Of a stretch of 64,000 nucleotides of DNA, positions 35,270 through 43,999 are shown piece by piece (position 1 is the first letter of the stretch; each line of letters begins with the position of its first letter). The DNA is from Verrucomicrobiota bacterium. Its GTDB lineage: Bacteria; Verrucomicrobiota; Verrucomicrobiia; Chthoniobacterales; UBA10450. The notes beneath the pieces are model-generated. The model had not been told where the DNA came from. It saw only the letters and a list, made by a program, of their open reading frames with translations, and ran no database searches. The stretch spans positions 100,494-164,493 of the forward strand of contig QHNH01000019.1 of the NCBI GenBank assembly GCA_003218375.1. The letters are read 5' to 3'. A program made the translations under genes and the position numbers.

Positions 35270-35689
35270 TTAGTACGGGATCTTGTCGGGCTTCGCGGTC
35301 CACTCGCTGAATAGATCGGCGGCGGCGGGGGTGGGGAATTGTTGCATCGGGAGAGAGCGGGCGGCGAGGTCGAGGGGGATTTGTTGATAGATAAAATCGT
35401 CGTCGAAGCCGATCCCGGCGGCGTCTTTGCGGGTGGAGGCGAAATAAACGCGATCGAGCCGGGCCCAATAGATGGCGGAAAGACACATCGGACAGGGCTC
35501 GCAACTCGTGTAGAGGATGCAACCGCGTAGATCGAAGCGTTGCAACGCGCGGCAGGCGTCGCGGATCGCGGTGATTTCCGCGTGGGCGGTGGGATCGAGC
35601 GTCGGCGTGACCTGATTGCAGCCACGGCCGACCGCCTGACCATTCATAACGACGACCGCGCCGAATGGGCCGCCGCCGTGGATGCGCAT
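35270..35689 (-). CDS. guaD: Guanine deaminase (cytidine-deaminase fold)
   Basis: About 139 residues. It converts guanine to xanthine. 'TAHAEITAIRDA' (HAE zinc/proton-shuttle motif) and 'SCEPCPMCLSAIYWAR' (PCxxC zinc ligands) are the deaminase signature, and 'GIGFDDDFIYQQI' plus the acidic-aromatic C-terminus fit the GuaD subgroup rather than tRNA adenosine deaminase. The first helix of the family seems to be encoded upstream of ATG 35689 (LARAGM...), but no start codon is seen there, so the true start is uncertain. The gene overlaps the end of ade by 46 bases in another frame. Confidence 0.88.
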   Translation of the reverse strand: MRIHGGGPFGAVVVMNGQAVGRGCNQVTPTLDPTAHAEITAIRDACRALQRFDLRGCILYTSCEPCPMCLSAIYWARLDRVYFASTRKDAAGIGFDDDFIYQQIPLDLAARSLPMQQFPTPAAADLFSEWTAKPDKIPY

Positions 35690-37416
35690 GCCGGCGCGAG
35701 CGAGAGCGACGTGGTGAGTTTGAGATTTACCGCGTCCACGAGGCCCTGGTCGGTCAACTTCAGAGCCGGGATCGGCGAGAGGCTCAGGAAAGAGAGCGAC
35801 ATGAAAGGCGCGTCGAGAGCGCAGCCGAGTCGCGCCGCGGCCGTCTTCAATTCCACCATCTTCGCGATGACGGCTTCAAGCGGTTGATCGGATACGAGGC
35901 CGGCGATCGGCAAGGGCAACGCCGCTTCGATTTTGCCGTCGGCGATGGCGACCTGGCCGCCGCGCATGGCTTCGAGCGCTTGAATCGCGGCGACGATATC
36001 TGAATCGTTCACGCCTGCGACGACGACATTGTGAGCGTCATGAGCCACGGTGGAGCCGAGCGCGCCGCGTTTGAGTCCGAAGCCGCGAACGAATCCTACT
36101 CCCACATTACCAGTCGCGCGGTGCCGCTCGACAACCACGAGCTTAAGAATGTCGCGCTCGATGTCGGAAACAATTTGTCCATCGAGAACTCGTGGCGTCT
36201 CGAGAACCTCTTTCGTGACGATTTGATTCGGGACGATCTCGATGACCCTGATCTTCTTCGCGCTCGCGCCCTGCCGGACGCGCACTTGGAAATCAGCGGG
36301 CGCGTCGTAACTCAGGTTCATCGTGCTGCGCGGCTGTTCTGTGACCGGGCTCTTTTCGCGAAGATAACGGCCGTTCGCCGCCACCAGCGCGCCTTTCTTG
36401 TAAACGCGTTTGATCTGAAACTTCGTTAGATCGTCGAAGACGATGAAGTCCGCCCAGTATCGCGGCGCGATGGCTCCATGATTTTTGAGCCGATAGTACC
36501 GCGCCGGGTTGATCGTCCCCATTTGAATCGCTGTCATCGGCGCCACGCCATGGGCGATGGCTTTCCGGATCGAGTGATCGATGTGCCCTTCATCGACTAA
36601 ATCGCCCGGCAATTTGTCGTCTGTGGCGAAAGAGCAATTGGCCGCGTTCTCCGGAGTCACGAGCGCGATGATGTCTTCGAGGTTGCGCTCCGTGCTGCCC
36701 TCGCGGACGAGCAGATGCAATCCGAGCCGCAACTTTTCGCGCGCTTCCTCCAGCTCCGTGCTCTCGTGATCGGAGCGCACTCCGGCGAGCGCGTAGGCGT
36801 TCAGGTTTTTCCCGCGCAAACCAGGGGCATGTCCATCGATCACTTTCCCGCGGCCCGCCTCGATCTTGGCCAACTCGCTTTCGAGCCCGAGAAAAACACC
36901 GGGATAATTCATGAGCTCGGCGATCCCGGCGATCCGATCGTCCGCGATCATCAAACGCAGATCGTCCGCGGTGAAACGCGCCCCGGCGGTTTCCAAATGC
37001 GTCGCGGGAACGCAGGAGGGAAGCATGATGAAGAAATCGATCGGCAAATTTTTGCTCGACTCCAGCACGTAACGGATTCCATCCATCCCCAGGACGTTCG
37101 CATACTCGTGCGGGTCGATGACCATGGCTCCAGTGCCGTGCGGAACGACCGCGCGAGCGAACTCCGGGATCGTGACCATCGTGCTTTCGACATGGAAATG
37201 TCCGTCGATCAGACTCGGCGCCAGATAGGCGCCACCGAGATCGACAATTTCTTTCGCGTCGTAATCGCCGAAGCCGATGACGCGGCCGTCGTCGACCGCC
37301 ACGCTGGCGTCGTGAATCTCGCCGCTGACGACGTTGACCACTTGCGCGTTTTTGAAAAGTAACTCCGCGGGCGTCTCGCCACGCGCGACGCGCAGCTTAT
37401 GCTGGATTTCCCTCAC
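35644..37416 (-). CDS. ade: Adenine deaminase
   Basis: 590 residues from a GTG start. It converts adenine to hypoxanthine plus ammonia. It is an amidohydrolase fold: 'PSLIDGHFHVESTMV' holds the first metal-binding HxH, 'DPHEYANVLGMDGI' and 'VIDGHAPGLRGKNLNAY' further ligands, and 'GVRSDHESTELEEA' the later Asp/His. The C-terminal 'AALPLPIAGLVSDQPLEAV' domain is typical. GTG at 37416 was chosen because it overlaps the xanthine dehydrogenase stop (GTGA) and gives the family's usual length; the longer open frame upstream is out-of-phase xdh sequence. It is part of the purine operon. Confidence 0.93.
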   Translation of the reverse strand: MREIQHKLRVARGETPAELLFKNAQVVNVVSGEIHDASVAVDDGRVIGFGDYDAKEIVDLGGAYLAPSLIDGHFHVESTMVTIPEFARAVVPHGTGAMVIDPHEYANVLGMDGIRYVLESSKNLPIDFFIMLPSCVPATHLETAGARFTADDLRLMIADDRIAGIAELMNYPGVFLGLESELAKIEAGRGKVIDGHAPGLRGKNLNAYALAGVRSDHESTELEEAREKLRLGLHLLVREGSTERNLEDIIALVTPENAANCSFATDDKLPGDLVDEGHIDHSIRKAIAHGVAPMTAIQMGTINPARYYRLKNHGAIAPRYWADFIVFDDLTKFQIKRVYKKGALVAANGRYLREKSPVTEQPRSTMNLSYDAPADFQVRVRQGASAKKIRVIEIVPNQIVTKEVLETPRVLDGQIVSDIERDILKLVVVERHRATGNVGVGFVRGFGLKRGALGSTVAHDAHNVVVAGVNDSDIVAAIQALEAMRGGQVAIADGKIEAALPLPIAGLVSDQPLEAVIAKMVELKTAAARLGCALDAPFMSLSFLSLSPIPALKLTDQGLVDAVNLKLTTSLSLAPACASTAAAHSARSSL

Positions 37417-40400
37417 GACAAAACTCGGTCGGCCATGGCGTGCTCGGGCGTTTCCTCCGCGGGCCCCGAGGATGTGCGGCCATGAATCGCGTTGAAGATC
37501 GCTTCGCAGGTGGCGGGTGAGGCGAGCGGCACCTGCCCGCCGGATTTTCCAAACGCAGCCACGGCGTCGCGAATTGCTTCGCGGACGGAGATCGCCAGCA
37601 TGAGCGGCGGTTCGCCGACGGCTTTGCTCCCGTGAACGACGTTCGACTGCGTCGCGTCCTTGAGAAATGCGACGTTGAAAATTTCCGGCGTATCGCCGAC
37701 CGCGGGGATTTTGTAAGTATCGGGCGAATGCGTCATCAGGCGCCCTTCCGAATCCCAGACCAGCTCTTCGCTCGTGAGCCAACCGGCGCCCTGGACGAAA
37801 CCGCCTTCGACCTGGCCGAGCGTGATCCCGCGGTTAATTGCGTCGCCGACATCGTGGAGAATATCAACGCGCCGGATGCGAGTCATACCGCTGAATCCAT
37901 CCACTTCCACTTCGCTCACGGCCGCGCCGACCGCGTAATAGTGAAACGGTTTTCCGCGGCCGGCCTCGCGATCGTAATTGATGTCGGGGGTTCGATAAAA
38001 TCCAGTCGCGCTCAGACTGGTGCGCGCGAAGTAAGCGCGTTGGAGCAGCTCGCCGAACGGGAAACCGGTCTTAGGATTTTCGGGATCGAGAACAAGGTTG
38101 TCGTTGAAAACGACGCGCTCGGCCGGAACCACGCCGCCATTTTTTTCCGAAAGCATCGTGACCGCGAACGGCAGGAGTCGGGCGCGCAAGGTCTCGCACG
38201 CGTTCCGGACCGCGGCGCCGTTCAAGTCGGTCCCGCAGGAGGCGGCGGTGGCGGATGTGTTCGGGACCTTGTCGGTGCGCGTAGCCATCACGCGGATGCG
38301 ATCGGGCGTAAGACCCAGCTCGCGCGCGGCGATCAGGGCGACGTTGGTGTAAACGCCCTGGCCCATCTCGGTGCCGCCGTGATTCACCTGGACGGTGCCG
38401 TCCTGGTAAAGAAGCACGAGCGCGCCCGCCTGGTTCAGGTGAGTGGTCGTAAACGAAATGCCGAACTTCACCGGCGTGATCGCGAGCCCGCGTTTGCATC
38501 GCGGATGTTTGCCATTCCATTCGCGCAATTTTTCGCGGCGCGCCGAGAACTCGCTCAAGTCGGTGAGTTCCCGCCAGATGCGCTGAAGCCGATTGTCCTC
38601 GATCTCCTGGCCGTAATGAGTGGTGTTGGTCTCACCCGTCCCGCGATAAAGATTCCGCGCCCGCACGATCTCCGGCGGAAGACCGGTCGCGCGCGCGATC
38701 CGGTCGATGATCTCTTCGATGACGAGCATTCCCTGCGGCCCGCCAAATCCGCGAAAGGCGGTGTTCGAGGCGAGATTGGTTTTCACCACCCGGCCGCTGA
38801 ACTCGACGTTCGGAATGTAGTAGGCGTTATCGAGGTGGAACAACGCCCGGTCGGTGATGGCGCGGGAAAGATCGAGCGACCAGCCGCCGTTCGAAAATAA
38901 ATCGATCTTCGCCGCGAGCAATAATCCGCTCTCATCAAAGCCAACGCTGAATTTCCCGAGAAACGGATGGCGTTTGCCGGTGATCATCATGTCCTGGTCG
39001 CGGTTGAAACGGACGCGCACTTTGCGGCCAGTCTTCGTCGCGGCGAGTGCGGCGAGGGCGGCGAGCATCGCGGCCTGCGTTTCCTTTCCGCCGAAACCGC
39101 CGCCCATCCGCGGGCACTCGACGACGACGCTGTGCATCGGCAGGTCGAGCAGATGCGCGACGATGTGCTGCACTTCGGATGGATGTTGCGTTGAGGAGCT
39201 GATGAAAACGGTGCCGTCTTCGCCGGTCTCGGCCCAGGCTGCATTGGTCTCGAGATAGAAATGGTCCTGGCCGCCGAAAGATAATTCGCCGTCGAAACTC
39301 ATTGCCGCCGCCGCGAGCGCGGCGGAGATGTCACCGCGCCGGATGTGATGCGGATCGCTGTGAAAACTGCCGGCAGCGATCGCTTCCTCGATCGTGAAAA
39401 TAGGAGGGAGCGTTTCGTATTCGACGATCACCTTCGCCGCGGCCTCGCGGCAAAGTTCCGGCGTGGCGCCGACGACGAGCGCGACGATGTGCCCATGATA
39501 CAAGACCTCTTTGTCCGCGAGCAAAATTTCATCGTGCCGAACGGCGCCGACGTCGTTCAGGCCGGGAACGTCTTCGGCGAGGAGAACCGCGCTGATGCCG
39601 GGCATGAGTCGCGCGTCCGTCGCATCGCGCCGCAGGATTTTCGCATGCGCATGCGGCGAACAAACGGGCCAGACCTCGAGCATGTTTTGCTGCTGCGCAT
39701 CGTCGTCCACGTAAATGGCCTCGCCGGTTACATGCTTATGCGCGCTCTCGTGCGGGAAATTTGGGACATGCGGAAGCATGTCCCTCCGGAGGGACGTGCT
39801 TCCGCACGTCCGCGTCTCATCCGCGAAGAATTTGCGAAGCAGGCTCGCGATCATCTGACGCCGATAGTTCGCGCTGCCGCGCACATCGGAGATGGGGGTG
39901 AATTCCTTTTCGAGGACAGGCAATACTTCTTCGCACGCCGAACTACTCCAACGTTTTCCAATCAGCGCGGCTTCTGTCGCTCTCGCGCGTACCGGCAGGG
40001 CCGCGACGCCGCCATACGCCAAACGCGCTTTCGTTATCGTTCCGCTGCTGTCCAGGGACACAGCGAAACAAGCCGCGACCGTGCTGATGTCCATCTCGCG
40101 TCGCTTCGAAACCTTGTAGAACTTGCGATGCGTTTGGACTTCGGCGTTGGGCCTTGGAATGATGATCGACTTCAAGACTTCGCCCGCTTGCAACGCCGTC
40201 TGGCGGTAGGCGACAAAGAATTCAGCGAGCGGCAGGATACGTTCTCCGGCTGCCGATGCGAGCACGACGTTCGCCTCGAGCGCGAGCAGAACCGGGGCGG
40301 AATCCCCGATCGGCGACGCGGTCACCAGGTTTCCGCCGAGGGTGGCGCGATTCCGAATCTGGCGCGAACCGAACACGGACAGCATTTCGCGAATGACGGG

Positions 40401-41213
40401 AAACTCGACGCCGAGCAGGTCGTCGAGTTTCGTCAGCGTCGTCGCCGCACCGATGCGCCACTCGGTATCCGTGGAACTGATCTCGTTCAATTCGGTGACT
40501 GCTTCGATGGAAATGAGTTCGGGAAATTTCTGGAAACGCTTTGTGATTTCCAGTCCGAGATCTGTCGCGCCCGCGATCAGGCGCGCTTCTGGGTGATCGG
40601 CGAGCGCGCGGAATAATTTCTCGAGCGACGTCGGGCGCAGGAACGTTTCGCCGTCGAACTTATATCGGACCGCTTTGAGTTTTGCCTTGGCGCTCTTGAG
40701 CTGCGCATCGAACGCATCAGGCCCGTCATGCTGGGCGAGCGCATCGGCGGCCGCATCACGGATGGGCCGATAACCGGTGCAGCGGCACAGGTTGCCGCAG
40801 AGTTGTTCGTCGAGCTGCGCGGCGGTCTTCAGGTCCTTGCGGTAGTAGCCTTCGAAGAGCGACATGATGAAGCCGGGGGTGCAGTAGCCGCATTGCGATC
40901 CGAAGTTTTCCACCATCGCCTTTTGGACAGGATGAAGTTTCGGGCACGCGACGCCCTCGACCGAGATGATGTCGCGACCGGCCATCAGCGGCAGCGGAAC
41001 AAGACAACTGTTGATGGCGCGGTAGCAGCGTTTGCCGCGCGCATCGCGGTCGACGATCGCGACCGAGCACGCGCCGCAATCGCCTTCGGCGCACCCTTCC
41101 TTCGAACCGGTCAGGCCGCTGGCGCGCAGCCATTCGAGCAAGGTGATATTCGGCGAAACCGAATCGACGCGGACGGCGTTACCGTTCAGTCGAAACTCGA
41201 TCGCGCCGCTCAT
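37413..41213 (-). CDS. xdh: Xanthine dehydrogenase, single-chain fusion of XdhA and XdhB types
   Basis: 1266 residues. It oxidises hypoxanthine and xanthine to urate. N-terminal two [2Fe-2S] domains ('CAEGDCGACSVAIVD', 'CGYCTPGFIM', 'CGNLCRCTGYRP'), then FAD ('ARLIAGATDLGLEIT'), then from about residue 490 the molybdopterin domains ('HVTGEAIYVDD', 'GGGFGGKETQAAM', 'GEPPLMLAISVREAI' with the catalytic Glu). Many bacteria split this into XdhA and XdhB; here it is one chain, as in eukaryotes. The linker at about residues 468-484 (TCGSTSLRRDMLPHV) is encoded by a REP-like double hairpin at 39764-39811. Start and stop overlap the neighbouring genes by 4 bases. Insertion of the cofactor would need XdhC, encoded at 46837. 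Confidence 0.93.
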   Translation of the reverse strand: MSGAIEFRLNGNAVRVDSVSPNITLLEWLRASGLTGSKEGCAEGDCGACSVAIVDRDARGKRCYRAINSCLVPLPLMAGRDIISVEGVACPKLHPVQKAMVENFGSQCGYCTPGFIMSLFEGYYRKDLKTAAQLDEQLCGNLCRCTGYRPIRDAAADALAQHDGPDAFDAQLKSAKAKLKAVRYKFDGETFLRPTSLEKLFRALADHPEARLIAGATDLGLEITKRFQKFPELISIEAVTELNEISSTDTEWRIGAATTLTKLDDLLGVEFPVIREMLSVFGSRQIRNRATLGGNLVTASPIGDSAPVLLALEANVVLASAAGERILPLAEFFVAYRQTALQAGEVLKSIIIPRPNAEVQTHRKFYKVSKRREMDISTVAACFAVSLDSSGTITKARLAYGGVAALPVRARATEAALIGKRWSSSACEEVLPVLEKEFTPISDVRGSANYRRQMIASLLRKFFADETRTCGSTSLRRDMLPHVPNFPHESAHKHVTGEAIYVDDDAQQQNMLEVWPVCSPHAHAKILRRDATDARLMPGISAVLLAEDVPGLNDVGAVRHDEILLADKEVLYHGHIVALVVGATPELCREAAAKVIVEYETLPPIFTIEEAIAAGSFHSDPHHIRRGDISAALAAAAMSFDGELSFGGQDHFYLETNAAWAETGEDGTVFISSSTQHPSEVQHIVAHLLDLPMHSVVVECPRMGGGFGGKETQAAMLAALAALAATKTGRKVRVRFNRDQDMMITGKRHPFLGKFSVGFDESGLLLAAKIDLFSNGGWSLDLSRAITDRALFHLDNAYYIPNVEFSGRVVKTNLASNTAFRGFGGPQGMLVIEEIIDRIARATGLPPEIVRARNLYRGTGETNTTHYGQEIEDNRLQRIWRELTDLSEFSARREKLREWNGKHPRCKRGLAITPVKFGISFTTTHLNQAGALVLLYQDGTVQVNHGGTEMGQGVYTNVALIAARELGLTPDRIRVMATRTDKVPNTSATAASCGTDLNGAAVRNACETLRARLLPFAVTMLSEKNGGVVPAERVVFNDNLVLDPENPKTGFPFGELLQRAYFARTSLSATGFYRTPDINYDREAGRGKPFHYYAVGAAVSEVEVDGFSGMTRIRRVDILHDVGDAINRGITLGQVEGGFVQGAGWLTSEELVWDSEGRLMTHSPDTYKIPAVGDTPEIFNVAFLKDATQSNVVHGSKAVGEPPLMLAISVREAIRDAVAAFGKSGGQVPLASPATCEAIFNAIHGRTSSGPAEETPEHAMADRVLS
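39764..39811. repeat. REP-like double hairpin in frame inside xdh
   Basis: Two hairpins, 39764-39783 and 39792-39811, with perfect 8-base stems and GGAA/TTCC tetraloops, back to back in inverted orientation. Same family as 6281-6338. The 48 bases (16 codons) lie exactly at the FAD/molybdenum-domain linker. Confidence 0.88.
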
Positions 41214-42568
41214 GAGCGCCGCCGGTTCTGGAGAATCTTTAGGAAGGAACGGGAACGCAATTCATCGAGCGAGAGGCCGGTGGCGAGCGCTTCTTCTTCG
41301 GTGATGGCGCCGCAGGCGATGCCGCGCAGGAAAAAATTGAGCAGGCCCTGTCCGGTGGCGGCGTCATCGAAGACGTCGCCGAAGAGCGAGGCGAGCGCGG
41401 CTTTCTCGACAAAAGTTTTCAAGCGGCCGGAAGCGCTCGTCAGGCCGTCGAGGAAGAAAGTGTAAACCGCGGCGTAACGAGTGACGAATTGCGCCGGATG
41501 CAGGTCCCAGCCCTGATAAAAACCGGTGCGGAGCGAATGCATGTTGTCGTCGAACCCGAGCCGCCACGCGCCGTGGACGGCCTCGCGGTTCTGGCGAATC
41601 TGATCGGCGGTCAGCGGTTTGCCTTCGCTCGCCCGATGCGGACCGACGGGCAGAATGTTGGTGGCGCCATCGGAAAGATGAATGCCGGTGCCGGCGAGCG
41701 AAACGAGCATCACTTGGCGCGCGAAATCGCACGCGGGATGACCCATGGTTTGATACGCGGCCGTGATTCCCGCGGAAGCGGTGTAATCGTAGACGCCGAA
41801 ATGCACGCTTCGGCAGCGCCCGCCCGCGGCATCGACGAGCGAGCCGAGCGCAATCTCGCCGCGCTGATTGATGATCGCCTGCGGAGTTTCGATCATCGGC
41901 TCGATCTTCAAGGCGCCGGCGGGCAGACCGTTTCGCTTCTCGAGAATTTCGAAAAAGCGCGCCGCCGCCGCGACCTGTTCCGGCAACTGGACCTTGGGCA
42001 CGGTGATGACGAAATTCTCGGGCAACTTTCCGCCGGTCTCGCCGAGCAACGCCGTGATGAAGATGTCGAGGGTGCGAATGCTGCGGACGCGCAGATCTTC
42101 GCTCAGCGGTTTGATGCGAATGCCGATGAACGGCGGAAGCGAATTCTCCTTTAGACCGCGCGCCACTTCGGCCGCGCTCGAGGCGGCGTGGCCGTCTTCC
42201 TCGGCATCCGGCCGGTTGCCGTAGCCGTCTTCGAAATCGAGCCGGAAATCTTCGATCGATTCGCGCCGAAGTTTTTCCACGACGCGGTCGTAAACTTTTT
42301 GGGCGAGCGCTTCATCGCCAGCTGTTCCGAGAATGGCGGCCAGACTTTTCGCATCCGGCGCGTATTCCTGGAGAGAGCGCAAGGCGACGGCGCCCAGTTT
42401 TTGGGGCGAATCGGCCTTGAACAAATGCGCGCCGCCGTAAACCGTGTGCACCGCCTGGCGGCGATTCGATTCGCCTGGGTAATGGCGCATGAACGCCTTG
42501 TTCGCGTCACTCAAGGCGGCGCTGATTATTTCGATTTCGTCCGGTTGAAGGCTGGTCTTTTGCATCAC
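41210..42568 (-). CDS. DUF6986-type HpcH/HpaI (CitE-like) aldolase family protein
   Basis: 452 residues. The TIM-barrel CitE/HpcH fold is seen in 'FRLDFEDGYGNRPDAEED', 'KIEPMIETPQAIINQRGE' and 'SVHFGVYDYTASAGIT', which supply the acidic metal/phosphate-site residues of this superfamily. I associate it with a family found beside purine/ureide catabolism genes in actinobacteria. Reaction unproven; candidates are condensation or cleavage involving glyoxylate, the end product of allantoate breakdown (inference). Here it sits between allB and xdh with 4-base overlaps on both sides, so it is clearly part of the pathway operon. Confidence 0.8.
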   Translation of the reverse strand: MMQKTSLQPDEIEIISAALSDANKAFMRHYPGESNRRQAVHTVYGGAHLFKADSPQKLGAVALRSLQEYAPDAKSLAAILGTAGDEALAQKVYDRVVEKLRRESIEDFRLDFEDGYGNRPDAEEDGHAASSAAEVARGLKENSLPPFIGIRIKPLSEDLRVRSIRTLDIFITALLGETGGKLPENFVITVPKVQLPEQVAAAARFFEILEKRNGLPAGALKIEPMIETPQAIINQRGEIALGSLVDAAGGRCRSVHFGVYDYTASAGITAAYQTMGHPACDFARQVMLVSLAGTGIHLSDGATNILPVGPHRASEGKPLTADQIRQNREAVHGAWRLGFDDNMHSLRTGFYQGWDLHPAQFVTRYAAVYTFFLDGLTSASGRLKTFVEKAALASLFGDVFDDAATGQGLLNFFLRGIACGAITEEEALATGLSLDELRSRSFLKILQNRRRS

Positions 42569-43869
42569 GATAAATCCGGCCGCACGAATCTTCCCATCGG
42601 CCGGGCCGCAAACTTACCATCCTCATGAATCATTTGTCCGCGCAAAAATGTCCGGCGCACCCGGCCGCGCAGGCTGCGGCCGACGTAAGGGCTCTGCTGG
42701 TGGCGGTAATGAAGCGATTCTGGTCTAACGACTTCTTCTGCCGTTAAATCGACCAGCGCGAAGTCCGCGTCCTTGCCGACAGCGAGCGCGCCTTTGGCCG
42801 GGACCCGAAAGCGCGAGGCCACGTCTCCATTCGTTAGGCGGCGAATCTCGTCCTGCGGGATTTCGGCATCGAGAAGCAGCGGCAGGAGATGCTGACAACC
42901 GGAGATGCCGCCCCAGACATCGAAAAAGTTGTCGCGCTGCTTCATTTCTGGGGGCGACGGCGAGTGATCGGAGCCGATCGTGGTGATGTCCGGGAGGCGT
43001 TCGCGGAGCTGGCGTTGTTCGTCGCTCGCGCGAAGAGGAGGCGCGCATTTGGCGACGGCGCCGAGCTTTTCCATGTCCTGTTCGTTCAGCACGAGATAGT
43101 GCGGGCAGGTTTCGCAAGTCACATCGATCCCGCGCGCCCGCGCATCGGCGACGAGGGCGACGCCACTCCCGCAACTCACATGGACGATGTGCAACCGGCA
43201 CCCGGTTTCCGCGGCGAGATCGATCGCGATGCGGATCGCCTCCAGCTCGGCGGCGACGGGCCGAGATTCGAGGAAATCGCGCGCTTCCTTCTTGCCGGCC
43301 GCGCGCGCGGCTCCGGTCAACGCGCTAGTCATTTCTTCGGACTCGGCGTGGACGGCGACGAGAAGACCAAGCGCTGAGGCGCGTTTCATTCCGGCGCTCA
43401 GCGTCGCCTCGTCAACAAATGGAAAATCTCCGATACCGCTGTTGCACATGAAAGCCTTCAGGCCGACGACGCCGCAATCGCGCAGGGCTTCGAGCTCGTC
43501 GAGATTTCCGGGGACCAGTCCGCCCCAGAGACCGAAATCCACGAGCGAGCTCGCTTCGGCCGCGGCGCGTTTCAGATCGAAGCTCTCCCGGTTCGTCGTA
43601 GGCGGGTGCGCGTTCAACGGCATCTCGAAAACAGTCGTGGTTCCGCCGGCCGCCGCGGCGCGTGAACCGGTCGCGAACCCTTCCCAATCCGTCCGGCCCG
43701 GCTCGTTGAAATGAACGTGGGCGTCGATGACGCCGGGGAAAATGGACATCCTCGTCGCGTCAATCTCTTCGCGCGCTGCGCCTTTGAGATTCGTGCCTAT
43801 CGCGACAATCTTTTCGTCCGCGATGCCGATATCTTGCTCGCTTCGGACGAGCAAATCGAAATCGCTCAT
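42565..43869 (-). CDS. allB: Allantoinase
   Basis: 434 residues. It hydrolyses allantoin to allantoate. Cyclic amidohydrolase motifs: 'PGVIDAHVHFNEPGRTDWEG' (HxH), 'VVGLKAFMCNSG' (the lysine that is carboxylated to bridge the two metals), 'VAVHAESEE', 'HIVHVSCG' and 'TIGSDHSPSP' (metal-binding Asp). Allantoinase is favoured over dihydropyrimidinase by 'NEPGRTDWEG' and by the context. The stop overlaps the next gene by 4 bases; 123 bases of inverted word-like repeat separate it from allantoicase upstream. Confidence 0.94.
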   Translation of the reverse strand: MSDFDLLVRSEQDIGIADEKIVAIGTNLKGAAREEIDATRMSIFPGVIDAHVHFNEPGRTDWEGFATGSRAAAAGGTTTVFEMPLNAHPPTTNRESFDLKRAAAEASSLVDFGLWGGLVPGNLDELEALRDCGVVGLKAFMCNSGIGDFPFVDEATLSAGMKRASALGLLVAVHAESEEMTSALTGAARAAGKKEARDFLESRPVAAELEAIRIAIDLAAETGCRLHIVHVSCGSGVALVADARARGIDVTCETCPHYLVLNEQDMEKLGAVAKCAPPLRASDEQRQLRERLPDITTIGSDHSPSPPEMKQRDNFFDVWGGISGCQHLLPLLLDAEIPQDEIRRLTNGDVASRFRVPAKGALAVGKDADFALVDLTAEEVVRPESLHYRHQQSPYVGRSLRGRVRRTFLRGQMIHEDGKFAARPMGRFVRPDLS

Positions 43870-43876
43870 GAGTAAA

Positions 43877-43999
43877 ATGACGAAGCACGAATGACGAATG
43901 ACGAATGAATGTCGAAGCCCGAATGACGAACCCGCGCCGGATTTCGAGCTTCGTCATTCGGACTTAATTCGTCATTCGTCATTCGAGCTTCGTCATTTT
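43877..43999. repeat. Inverted 'GACGAATGACGAATG' array between alc and allB
   Basis: The left half has direct copies of GACGAATGAC; the right half has CATTCGTCATTCG, the same word inverted, with about 25 bases between. The stop codon of allantoicase (43993-43995) lies in the right half. Confidence 0.8.
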
